Below are positions 9,337 through 17,444 of a stretch of 49,212 bases of DNA, one piece after another; position 1 is the stretch's first letter; each line of letters opens with the position of its first letter. This DNA is from Syntrophobacteraceae bacterium. GTDB taxonomy: Bacteria; Desulfobacterota; Syntrophobacteria; Syntrophobacterales; Syntrophobacteraceae. The notes below the pieces were generated by a model, which did no database searches, was not told the origin of the DNA, and worked only from the letters and a program-made list of their open reading frames with translations. The stretch is from contig JAGPLX010000016.1 of assembly GCA_018053185.1 (NCBI GenBank), positions 1 to 49,212 of the forward strand, written 5' to 3'. A program made the translations under genes and the position numbers.

Positions 9337-10107
9337 TCAAAGCCTGGGATAGACCATTCTGATTCCGTTTTCCGAGACAAATTCCACTTCGAGGCCGTAC
9401 AGGGTCCTGAGGTTCTCCTTGTTGACAACTTCGTGCGGCTTTCCGCGGGCCACGCACAAGCCTCCGTTCAGCAGCAGGACCTGGTCGGCAAAAAGCAGGG
9501 CCAGGTTGGGATCATGCAGATTCATGACGGCGGCGAGCCCTCTGTTTCGGACGATGGATTTCACCCTGGAGAGGACCACGACCTGGTTTCGGAAATCCAA
9601 ATGGGAGGTGGGTTCGTCCAGAAGCATGACCGGGGCCTCCTGGGCCAGGCAGCGGGCCACAAGCACCATTTGCCGCTCTCCCCCGCTGATTTGTGTATAG
9701 GGCCTCGGCGCCAGGGCCTCGATCCCCATGGCTTCCATGGCCTCGAATGCCGCCCGCCGGTCCCTGGGGGACGGGGAAGAAAAGAGCCCCACATGGGCCG
9801 CTCTTCCCATGAGAACCACATCGAAAGCGGAATATGGAAAAGGTGGCTCGTGGTCTTGGGGCACCACGGAGATTCTCCTCGCGATTTCCACCCGCGACAG
9901 GTCTCGCAGGGAGGCCCCGTCCATGGCGACATCCCCATGGTTTGCTTTCCATAGGCCGAGAAGGCACCGAAAGAGGGTGGTCTTTCCCGACCCGTTGGGA
10001 CCGAGCACCACCATGACCTCCCCGCGTTCCACCTCGAAACCGATGTTTTCGAGAACGGGATTTTCCGTTCCACGGTGTTGGAAGGAGAGGTTCGTCACAC
10101 GGATCAT
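9337..10107 (-). CDS. FecCD-type ABC transporter ATPase (heme/cobalamin/siderophore class)
   Basis: A 256-residue ABC ATPase of the BtuD/HmuV/FepC class. Walker A GPNGSGKTT, Q-loop PQDHEPP, signature SGGERQM, Walker B VMLLDEPTSHLD and switch His in MNLHDPN are all present. The frame is open far upstream in another gene's territory; the real start is the ATG at 10107 (MIRVTNLSF), which overlaps the permease stop as ATGA, a sign of coupled translation. Twenty-five bases separate it from the chelatase gene. With the permease and binding protein it forms the inner-membrane importer. Confidence 0.9.
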   Translation of the reverse strand: MIRVTNLSFQHRGTENPVLENIGFEVERGEVMVVLGPNGSGKTTLFRCLLGLWKANHGDVAMDGASLRDLSRVEIARRISVVPQDHEPPFPYSAFDVVLMGRAAHVGLFSSPSPRDRRAAFEAMEAMGIEALAPRPYTQISGGERQMVLVARCLAQEAPVMLLDEPTSHLDFRNQVVVLSRVKSIVRNRGLAAVMNLHDPNLALLFADQVLLLNGGLCVARGKPHEVVNKENLRTLYGLEVEFVSENGIRMVYPRL

Positions 10108-11108
10108 TTTCCCCAGCCCTCCCCGGCTCCCTTTCTCATGAGGTAGATGAAGAAGGGAGCGCCGCTCAGCGCCGTGATGATTCCCACCGGAATGTCCACC
10201 GAGGTGAGGTTCCTCGCCAGGGTATCCGCAAACACCAGGAAGGCCGCTCCGGCGGCCATGGTGTAAGGCATAAGCCGCCGGTGATCGGGGCCGATCATCA
10301 TCCGGACGAGGTGAGGCACCATGAGACCCACCCATCCGATGATGCCGCTCACCGAGACGGCACAGCCCACCGCCAGAGAAGCCCCGGCGATCAGAAGAAG
10401 CCGGTCCCTTTCCACGTGGATGCCCAGTGCCCGAGCTTCCTCTTCTCCCATGGACAGGGCGTTGAGTCGCCATCGCATGAGCAGGAGCAATCCGCAGCCG
10501 CCCCCTGTCCCGGCGGCGGCGACGGCCGTCGATTTCCAGTCCGCCAGGGAGAAGCTCCCCATGAGCCAGTAGACGATGCTCGCCAGTTTATGCGGGTCCA
10601 CGAGAAACTTCAGAATGGAGACCAGGGCGCTAAAGAATGCCGAGATCACCACTCCCGAGAGGACCAGGGGCAGGCGGGATACTTCTCCCTGGGTCCGCGC
10701 CAGGCTGTAGGCAAGAAAAGCCGCAAGAACGCTGAAGAGGAAGGCGGCCCCCTGGATGGGCAACCAGGGAAGGAAGGCGATGGAGAGAGCACAGCCGAAA
10801 GCCGCACCGGCCGAAAGCCCCAGGATGAAGGGATCGACCAGGGGATTGTGGAAAATGCCCTGGAGCGTCACCCCGGAAACGGAAAGTGCCCCTCCCACCA
10901 GCGCAGCCAGGATGACCCTGGGAAGCCGGATGTTCCAGATGATGGAAAGCTCGGGAATCCCCTCCATACCGCTCCCACCCAGGATCCCCGAGGCGAGGGC
11001 CTTCACCACCAGGCCGGGGGAGACGCTGTAGGAACCCCAAAAAAGGGCCGCCCCGGCGACCACCAGGGGAGACAGGGCGATCATCATGGGCCTCAATCGT
11101 TTCTCCAT
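10104..11108 (-). CDS. FecCD/BtuC-type ABC permease
   Basis: A 334-residue polytopic membrane protein of the FecCD family, about ten hydrophobic segments. Family strings: NIRLPRVILAALVGGALSVSG, LQGIFHNPLVDPFILG, SGAAFGCAL, VSGIIGWVGLMVPHLVRMM and TSVDIPVGIITALSGAPFF. The start is ATG 11108 (MEKRLRPMM), with AGGAGG six bases upstream and a 16-base overlap with the binding-protein gene; the longer open frame upstream is the binding-protein gene's other frame. Forms the channel with the ATPase downstream. Confidence 0.92.
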   Translation of the reverse strand: MEKRLRPMMIALSPLVVAGAALFWGSYSVSPGLVVKALASGILGGSGMEGIPELSIIWNIRLPRVILAALVGGALSVSGVTLQGIFHNPLVDPFILGLSAGAAFGCALSIAFLPWLPIQGAAFLFSVLAAFLAYSLARTQGEVSRLPLVLSGVVISAFFSALVSILKFLVDPHKLASIVYWLMGSFSLADWKSTAVAAAGTGGGCGLLLLMRWRLNALSMGEEEARALGIHVERDRLLLIAGASLAVGCAVSVSGIIGWVGLMVPHLVRMMIGPDHRRLMPYTMAAGAAFLVFADTLARNLTSVDIPVGIITALSGAPFFIYLMRKGAGEGWGK

Positions 11109-12118
11109 TGCGCCTCCTGGTCGAGCGGTCCATCGAGGGGAACTCCGAAGCATTGCATGTGGAAGGTGCGGGCCATCGGGTGCAGGGACATCCCGGAAAA
11201 ACACTCCGGGTAGGTCTTCTGAGCCATCCAAAGGGCCAGCAGGGCGACGCTGGGAGACCAGCTGTCCACCTTGGGAGCTTTAAAGACCCTGCCGTCCCGG
11301 ACGGCCCTGACGGATTTCCATTGGGGGCTTTCCAGCAACCTTTCGGCCCCGTAGGTCGCATGCCCCCAGATGAAGATCACATCGGGGTTCCAGGCCACGA
11401 TCTGTTCGAGGGAAACATTTGCGTACCTGGTCGGAAAACCCCCGGCCGGATTGACGGCTCCAATCCACCCTGTGAGGTCCTGCTGCAGCCCGAGGGACCC
11501 GCTCACACGGGTGGGTTCCTGCCAGACCCAGAGGACCTTGCGCCTTTGTTCGAACGTCACGCGGGATACCGGTGATCGAATCATCTCGAACATGCCCTCC
11601 ATGAGGGATCGCACCTCCTTCGCCCGACCTTCGACCCCAAAGAGGCGGCCGCAGAGATCCATGACCTCGTAGAGCTCCTCGAGACTGTCCGGGTACACGG
11701 CAAGTACTTTCAAACCCCTTGCCGCAAGGAACTCCACCATTTCGGGCTTGTAGCTCCAGAGAATGACCAGATCCGGCTCGAGAGCGAGAATTCGTTCGAC
11801 GTTCACGTTGCTTCCCGTTCCCACGGACGGGATGCCACGCTGCTTGAGAGTCGGCTCGAGGGTCGAGTGGTCGAAGGCCCATCGGTTGACTCCGACCACC
11901 TTATCCCAGACTCCCAGGACAGGGATGAACTCGTAGAGGGAAAGGAAGACCGCTCTTCGAACCGGCACGGAGACCGCCACCTGGTGCCCGAGCTTGTCCT
12001 TGAGGGTGAGGATCTCGGATCGTGCATCCAGTGTCGTACCGGCGACACACAGGACCGCAACCAAAAGACGGAAGACAGGACGTGAAACACGGGACAGAAA
12101 CGGGATTCCTCCAGCCAT
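11093..12118 (-). CDS. Periplasmic substrate-binding protein of a FecCD-type transporter
   Basis: A 341-residue class III binding protein (BtuF/HmuT/FhuD fold). A signal peptide (VFRLLVAVLCVAGTTLDARS) is followed by LTLKDKLGHQVAVSVPVRRAVFL, the lobe-opening segment; ERILALEPDLVILW and EQIVAWNPDVIFIWG are the paired helical-backbone motifs of this class. The ATG at 12118 with AAGGA eight bases upstream is better placed than the one at 12157. It would hand the ligand released by the TonB receptor to the permease. Ligand not readable from sequence. Confidence 0.85.
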   Translation of the reverse strand: MAGGIPFLSRVSRPVFRLLVAVLCVAGTTLDARSEILTLKDKLGHQVAVSVPVRRAVFLSLYEFIPVLGVWDKVVGVNRWAFDHSTLEPTLKQRGIPSVGTGSNVNVERILALEPDLVILWSYKPEMVEFLAARGLKVLAVYPDSLEELYEVMDLCGRLFGVEGRAKEVRSLMEGMFEMIRSPVSRVTFEQRRKVLWVWQEPTRVSGSLGLQQDLTGWIGAVNPAGGFPTRYANVSLEQIVAWNPDVIFIWGHATYGAERLLESPQWKSVRAVRDGRVFKAPKVDSWSPSVALLALWMAQKTYPECFSGMSLHPMARTFHMQCFGVPLDGPLDQEAQWRND

Positions 12119-12294
12119 CGTGTTTTCCTTTTTCCCATCTTTTTGGGGGTACATCATCCGTTCCCCTTCTTCGGCTCCAGTCTCCCGACTTCCCTTCCCT
12201 CTTTCCGTACTTCACCCCACGAGGGTCACAACGAGGGAGGAACACCGGCAGGAGGTCCCGGCACACCGGCCGCCCCACGATTCCCCGGTTTTCC

Positions 12295-14655
12295 CTAGAA
12301 CTTCAGGGTGAGTCCCCCGAAAAAGGTTCTTCCCGGCGATTGGTAGTAGGTGAAATAGGTTTCATCCAGCAGGTTGTTCACGGCGAAATTCACCATTGCC
12401 CGTCGGTTCACCTGGTATTGGAGATTCACGTCGGCCAGGAAGAAAGAGTCGTACACGCCGTAGACATTTTTTGCCGTATCCAGGTTTTCATCGTTGTTGT
12501 ACTGCTTGTCCACGTATCGCCCGGTGACGGTGAGAGACGCCGGTCCGCACGTGAACTCCCCTCCGAGGCCGTACATCCACTCGGGCACTCCCACCAGCCG
12601 TTTGCCCACCGTTGAGGGTTTGGCCGGGTTATCGAGCATTTCGCTGTGCGTGTAGGTAAAGCTGCCGAAGTACTTGAACCGGCGGTTGACCCGATGCTCC
12701 ATTTCGAACTCGACTCCATCGGTCTGCGCCTCGCCGGCGTTGATCAACTGCTTGAGCGCGGGGGTCACATCTTGTCGGTAGATGATGTCGTAAATTCGGT
12801 TGTTGAAATAGTTCATTCGGAAGACCGCACTTTCGCCCAATCTTTGTTCCAGGCCGACATCCCAGGAGAGACTGGTTTCGGGGTCCAAATGCGGATTGGC
12901 TGCATAGGTGGTTCCGTAAAACACCCAGGTTCGGTAGAGTTCGTAGACGCTGGGTGGCCTGAAGGCCCTTCCAGCGGAGGCTCGAAGGGTGGTCGCCTCG
13001 AAGGGTTTGTACACCAGGGAGGCCTTGGGGCTGACCGCGAAGGCATCCCTGGAACCAAACTCCTCGGCCGCCCCCGCCGCACCGAGGAGGTTGACCATGC
13101 CGTCATAGGTCTGCCACAGGTCTCCGCGGATTCCGAGGTACGCCGTCACGTTTCTCAGGAGGGAAATCTCCGCCTGGGAGTAGAAGGAGAAGATGTTGTC
13201 CTTCCCTCCGGATTCATAGGTGAGGGCTGCCTTGCTATCTTCGTCTCGCCAGTTGATGAGGTCGTGTTCCTCGATCCGGGCTTCGTCGTACCGAAAGCCT
13301 GCCCCGAAGGTCAGCCGGTGTTTTTCGAAGATGGGGAAAGAAATCTGGGCATCGGTGTAGACGGCCCTGGAGGGGGCTTCGTTGATTTTTCCCGGACCTC
13401 CAAACCGGTTGGCCGTGGACGAAGGCGTGACATACCAGTTGCTCTCCTGATCGACAAGCCCGCAAGTGAGTTTGAGGACGGCTTCGTCGAACAACCCGGT
13501 TTCATACCCCAGGTGGTACTTGTTTTCCGTTGCGCCTCCTCCACTCTCAAGAAAGGAGCCTTCCGAGAGGTTGATCCTGTTGCCGTCGACGATCACGTTC
13601 CCCGACCAGACGGGCTTTCCGTCGGGCCCGGTCAGGTAGGTATGGGGGTCGTCGTAATCGTAGTTCCATCGATTCCTCATGAAGGAGAAGTTCGCCCTGG
13701 ACCGGTCGTTTATGTCGCAGGCAAGCTTGAATGTTCCCGAATCCCTCCACCAGGTGTTGTCCCCCCGGTCACCCAGGAGGAAGGCCAGATTGCCCCGGGG
13801 ATCCGTGGTGGGTTTTCCGCCGGTGGTTGGGGTCCCCGCCCCGGGAGTGGCCGGGGTTTTGACAAGGAGGTTGTTCGGATAGCCGTTGCTGGATTGATAC
13901 CCATAGCTGGTGAACAGACTGAGACGATCGAACCACCTGTCCCCGTAAGATCCATAATTGGTCCAGTAGTCGTCGTTCCCATAGCCTTCCTTGAGGATGA
14001 TTTCCCTCTTTTCGGGCATCCTGGTGAGGATGTTCACCACCCCGCCCATGGCGTTACCACCGTAAAGGGAGGAGAAGGGGCCTCGAGCGACCTCGATTTT
14101 CTCCACATTTTCCGGGAGAATGCCGTTCCAGTTCACGGCACCCGTATAGCCGTCGTTTTGGGGTTGTCCGTCCACCAGGACCAGGGTTCGTTTTTGTTCC
14201 GGGAACCCTCGCAAGGTCACTGCCGCGGTGGTATCGAGCCCCTTGGCCCGTTTGTCGAAGACCCCTGGGATAAGATTCACGGCGCTGTCGATCGTCTGGA
14301 TGTTCCTGTTTTCCATGTCTTCCCTGGTAACCACCGAGACGGCGGCGGGAACGTCCGAGAGGGCCTTTTCCGTCCGAGTGGCCGTAACGACGATTTCTTC
14401 CAGGGTGTGTTCTTTCCACGCATCTTTTTGTTCTCCCTCCCCGTTCGAGGTTTCCGCGATCTCTGCCTCACCGCCGGTTGGGATCTCTTTGGCCTCGTCA
14501 CACAGGCCAACCGACGGAAAGAAAAGAAAGGCCGTCAAGAAAATCAGTCCCAGCTTCCACGGCCTGCATCCCGTCCTCAGCGTCCCTTCCCCGCGGGCCG
14601 GGTATTCTCGATCCGGGACCAAATCCCTCAAGATCTGGAACACATGCTTCGTCAT
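12295..14655 (-). CDS. TonB-dependent outer-membrane receptor (heme or cobalamin class)
   Basis: A 786-residue TonB-dependent receptor. The signal peptide (LGLIFLTAFLFFPSVGLC) precedes a TonB box EEIVVTATR near residue 87, a plug domain (SAVNLIPGVFDKRAKG, VDGQPQNDGYTG, VARGPFSSLYGGNAMGGVVNI) and a 22-strand barrel ending ETYFTYYQSPGRTFFGGLTLKF, with the terminal aromatic residue expected for barrel insertion. The extracellular FRPPSVYELY...NPHLDPETS stretch resembles the FRAP/NPxL region of heme receptors, but BtuB has a similar one. First gene of the operon; a 176-base gap follows before the binding protein. I found no B12 riboswitch upstream, which slightly favours heme or another tetrapyrrole. 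Confidence 0.88.
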   Translation of the reverse strand: MTKHVFQILRDLVPDREYPARGEGTLRTGCRPWKLGLIFLTAFLFFPSVGLCDEAKEIPTGGEAEIAETSNGEGEQKDAWKEHTLEEIVVTATRTEKALSDVPAAVSVVTREDMENRNIQTIDSAVNLIPGVFDKRAKGLDTTAAVTLRGFPEQKRTLVLVDGQPQNDGYTGAVNWNGILPENVEKIEVARGPFSSLYGGNAMGGVVNILTRMPEKREIILKEGYGNDDYWTNYGSYGDRWFDRLSLFTSYGYQSSNGYPNNLLVKTPATPGAGTPTTGGKPTTDPRGNLAFLLGDRGDNTWWRDSGTFKLACDINDRSRANFSFMRNRWNYDYDDPHTYLTGPDGKPVWSGNVIVDGNRINLSEGSFLESGGGATENKYHLGYETGLFDEAVLKLTCGLVDQESNWYVTPSSTANRFGGPGKINEAPSRAVYTDAQISFPIFEKHRLTFGAGFRYDEARIEEHDLINWRDEDSKAALTYESGGKDNIFSFYSQAEISLLRNVTAYLGIRGDLWQTYDGMVNLLGAAGAAEEFGSRDAFAVSPKASLVYKPFEATTLRASAGRAFRPPSVYELYRTWVFYGTTYAANPHLDPETSLSWDVGLEQRLGESAVFRMNYFNNRIYDIIYRQDVTPALKQLINAGEAQTDGVEFEMEHRVNRRFKYFGSFTYTHSEMLDNPAKPSTVGKRLVGVPEWMYGLGGEFTCGPASLTVTGRYVDKQYNNDENLDTAKNVYGVYDSFFLADVNLQYQVNRRAMVNFAVNNLLDETYFTYYQSPGRTFFGGLTLKF

Positions 14656-14888
14656 CTCCTCTTCCTTCGTTGTCCCACTCCCCTGGGTGTGCTACAGAAG
14701 GAAGTGGACTCGGGGTACCATCCGATCCGGGGGACAGGCCTTTTACCTTGGCGGGGGAAGGTCTGTCCCGTCCCATCTTTTCCGTCGATTCCTGTTCGAT
14801 TCGAAAATGAAACCGTCGCCTCCCTGGAATCCAGGATCTGTTTTTGTCTCGAGGCCCTCATGGCCGGGAAGGCCCGCCGAGCAAACAC

Positions 14889-14953
14889 CAAAAACAAAAA
14901 AGGCCACGAAAACCTTTCATCGCATTCCTGCGATCCCTAGGCTTTCGTGGCCT
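14889..14953 (-). terminator. Strong intrinsic terminator in the leader of the TonB-receptor operon
   Basis: Outer stem of 11 perfect pairs (AGGCCACGAAA 14901-14911 with TTTCGTGGCCT 14943-14953) enclosing an inner 6-bp hairpin (14919-14924 with 14929-14934), followed on the minus strand by TTTTTTGTTTTT. It lies 234 bases before the TonB-receptor start codon, in the same direction. It either ends an upstream small RNA or is an attenuator for the operon. Confidence 0.8.
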
Positions 14954-14956
14954 GAT

Positions 14957-15130
14957 TGATGAATCGAGCCGGTGGATTGCTGGTTCAGAACTCCGGTTTC
15001 ATTCGCCTGCCCTGGGGCAGACCGAGGGAAACCGGCCACTACCTCGACAATACGTTCCGTCTCCCGGCACACCTTCCTGGTGTGCCCTTTGCCGCCGGAT
15101 ACCCCGTTTCACCGTTCGAACCGGACACTC
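14957..15130 (-). promoter_or_regulatory. Candidate structured leader RNA, class unknown
   Basis: On the minus strand immediately before the terminator are nested hairpins: CCGGTTTC/GAAACCGG (14993-15000 with 15028-15035) enclosing CTGCC/GGCAG (15007-15011 with 15016-15020), and a perfect 8-bp stem GGCACACC/GGTGTGCC (15066-15073 with 15079-15086). The layout of structured domain, terminator and then operon is that of a riboswitch or attenuator. It does not show the B12 box or the conserved core of any riboswitch I know. The remainder of the 14656-15941 interval holds no gene I trust. Confidence 0.35.
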
Positions 15131-15328
15131 CCTTTCAATTAGAGGAGCAACCATCCGAACATGAATCCCAACATCGAACTACCCTTGGATCGCCCATTTC
15201 GGGACGAGGCAATCCGCAAGGTGATGCCCCCGACATTCCCCCGCTCACCAAACGATTTCCGGCTGTCTCAAATCGGCCGCCGTTTTCTCGTTTGTTTGCA
15301 CGGCAAGAGATCCTGGGCACGAGCCGGG

Positions 15329-15356
15329 GCGACCGCTCCGCCGGTCGCGGGTTTTT
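15329..15356 (+). terminator. Weak plus-strand hairpin with T-run
   Basis: A 7-bp stem GCGACCG/CGGTCGC (15329-15335 with 15342-15348) followed by GGG and five T. It is terminator-like on the plus strand, but no gene lies upstream on that strand, so its role is unclear. Confidence 0.3.
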
Positions 15357-15819
15357 GAAGAGAGTCCCCGGATGGGACGAGGTGAACCGACCCTAGCATG
15401 GCCCCCATTCCGTGTCAAAGGATTTGGATGGGGCGGATGTGTGGGGCGATGCCTGCATTTGTACATTTCCCCGGCGTTCATCGGGAATCCCCTGCCCCAA
15501 CCCCTCGATTCCAGGTCGGACCTGCCGGGCAGTCCCGGGAACCTACCTTCAGACAGAGGGTAAACAGGTGTCATCGTGTTCACTGATTTCTTAAACCGGG
15601 TGCTTCAAAGTGCTCGACACATCCCGCGGATGCTAACCTCTCTTTGTTTGTTGCCGTCCAGCGCTGATGATACGGATTCGGTCTCCCCTCTCCATATGAA
15701 CAACGACCAACAAGCGGCCTCCTATCGATTGCCCGATCAGTACGAACCGTTCCTCTTCCTCAGAGTATAATATGTATGGTTCACCGGAACTCGCTTGGAG
15801 GGTGTCACAATGAAGAAAT

Positions 15820-15905
15820 TCATCCTCGCGCAGGGAAGTCTCCCTCTTCTTTCATGATGAACTTCCGGACGACCTCGACCCCGCCGACATTCCCAACAAC
15901 CCATG
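15820..15905 (-). pseudogene. Remnant of a cobN-like gene
   Basis: On the minus strand this stretch reads VVGNVGGVEVVRKFIMKEEGD, matching the chelatase segment NLGNLGGTEVVRKFMVKKDG encoded near 8620-8665. A hand alignment gives about 39 of 48 identical bases. The similarity is lost on both sides and the frame stops soon after (PARG, stop). It is therefore a small surviving piece of a second, related chelatase gene, left between the response-regulator gene and the TonB-receptor operon. Confidence 0.65.
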
Positions 15906-15941
15906 CGCTTCCGTGGAAAACCGCGCATCTTCCGCCCGGAG

Positions 15942-17438
15942 TCAGGAGGGACGCTCGGGCAGGGGGGCTTCCGTGCGGACGTAACGGCAGGCACGACCCT
16001 TCCCCATGCGTTGCAGGAGCCCCGTATCCACCATCTCGTTGAGCTCCCGCAGCGCCTGTCGTTCCGAAATGTCGTTGATTTCGGAATAGTATTTGTTGGT
16101 GATGAACCCGTGGGTCCGAATGAATTCCAGGGCCTTCACCTGGCGCGGCTTCAATCCCGAGGACGCCAGGCGGTCTCCGGGGGCGATCCCGGCCATTTCC
16201 TCGGCCGAAACATGAACTTCTTCTCCCGCGCCCGGTTCGGCACCGGCCTGCGGCATGGCGACGGCAGGAGCCGGCTCCCGGATTTCCGGCGGCAGGTCCC
16301 TGGCAAGGATCTGTTCCCCGTTGCACAGGATCACCGCTCGCTCGATGACGTTCTCGAGCTCGCGGACATTCCCCGGCCAGGGATAGTCCAGCAAATAGCG
16401 CATGGCCTCGGAATCCATCCGGAGAGGTCGCCCTCCGGGGGGAGGATATTTCTTCAGGAAATGGTCGACCAGGAGCAGGATGTCGTCCTTCCTTGCTCGG
16501 AGGGGCGGCAGCAGCACGTGCACCACGTTCAGGCGGAAGAACAGGTCCGAACGGAAACGGCCTGCGGCCACTTCCTCCTTCAGGTTGCGGTTGGATGCGG
16601 CAACAACCCGGACGTCCACCTTCAGGCTCTGGCTTCCCCCTACCCGCTCGAACTCCATCTCCTGCAGGACGCGAAGGAGCTTGACCTGAAGCGGCGGAGA
16701 CATCTCACTGATCTCATCCAGGAAAAGAGTTCCCTCGTGGGCCAGCTCGAAACGCCCCTTTCTTTGCGACACGGCGCCGCTGAACGCCCCCCGTTCGTGC
16801 CCGAAGAGCTCGCTTTCGAGCAGAGTCTCGGGAATGGCGCCGCAGTTGACGGTGATGAACGGCTGTTCCCGTCGCGGGCTGTTGAAATGAATGGCCTTGG
16901 CTATGAGCTCCTTTCCCGTTCCCGACTCCCCGGTAATGAGTACGGTCGCCTTGGCGGGGGCCACCTTTTCGATCAGCTGGTAGATCCGCTGCATGGCGCT
17001 GCTTTTCCCGATGATGTTGCCGAACTGGTATCGCTCCTGGAGTTCCTTGCTGAGGTAACGGTTTCGGCACAGCAGATGGTAATGATCAACGGCCTTTCGA
17101 ACGGTGAACTTGAGCTGCTCGTTTTTGAAGGGCTTGAAAATATAGTCGAAAGCACCCCGGCGGGTAGCCTCCATGGCCTTTTCCATGGACCCGTAGGCCG
17201 TCATCATGATGACGGGAAGGTCGGGGTTTTGCTCATGGAACTTCTCGAGCAGGGTCATTCCATCCATTCCCGGCATCTTGATGTCCGAAATCACGACATC
17301 GAGCTCCTGTCCCCGGGCAATTTCGAGAGCGCCACGGCCGTTGTCCGCCGTCAGGACCTGGTAGCCCTCCTCCATGAGGAGCTCCTCCAAAACCAGGAGG
17401 TAATTTCTTTCGTCATCCACAACAAGAACCGTTTCCAT
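15942..17438 (-). CDS. Sigma-54 response regulator with a non-Fis winged-helix tail
   Basis: A 498-residue NtrC-type regulator. Receiver domain 1-120 with phosphoacceptor D52; AAA+ domain 140-385 with Walker A GESGTGKE (170-177), sigma-54 contact loop GAFSGA (217-222, the usual T replaced by S), Walker B GTLFLDE (236-242) and FRLNVV. After a proline/alanine-rich linker, residues about 428-487 ([16 protein letters not shown] to GKGRACRYV) look like a winged helix of the DeoR/Fic type rather than the usual Fis-type HTH. Six bases separate it from the upstream histidine kinase, its evident partner. Target genes unknown; the GAFSGA change occurs in functional activators. Confidence 0.9.
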   Translation of the reverse strand: METVLVVDDERNYLLVLEELLMEEGYQVLTADNGRGALEIARGQELDVVISDIKMPGMDGMTLLEKFHEQNPDLPVIMMTAYGSMEKAMEATRRGAFDYIFKPFKNEQLKFTVRKAVDHYHLLCRNRYLSKELQERYQFGNIIGKSSAMQRIYQLIEKVAPAKATVLITGESGTGKELIAKAIHFNSPRREQPFITVNCGAIPETLLESELFGHERGAFSGAVSQRKGRFELAHEGTLFLDEISEMSPPLQVKLLRVLQEMEFERVGGSQSLKVDVRVVAASNRNLKEEVAAGRFRSDLFFRLNVVHVLLPPLRARKDDILLLVDHFLKKYPPPGGRPLRMDSEAMRYLLDYPWPGNVRELENVIERAVILCNGEQILARDLPPEIREPAPAVAMPQAGAEPGAGEEVHVSAEEMAGIAPGDRLASSGLKPRQVKALEFIRTHGFITNKYYSEINDISERQALRELNEMVDTGLLQRMGKGRACRYVRTEAPLPERPS

Positions 17439-17444
17439 GGGACC

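Noticed and set aside
12646..14940. A 764-codon open frame on the plus strand
   Set aside because: Antisense to the TonB receptor, with no family resemblance and no ribosome site. A composition artefact.
15161..15358. A 65-codon plus-strand open frame ending at a terminator-like hairpin
   Set aside because: The AGGAG is about 14 bases from the ATG, too far; the peptide is unremarkable and the hairpin is weak. Not enough to call a gene.
14656..15900. Cobalamin riboswitch ahead of the TonB-receptor operon
   Set aside because: Expected from the gene content, but I could not find the B12 box (AGCC..GA.GACC.GCC) or the GCCACTG core on the minus strand.
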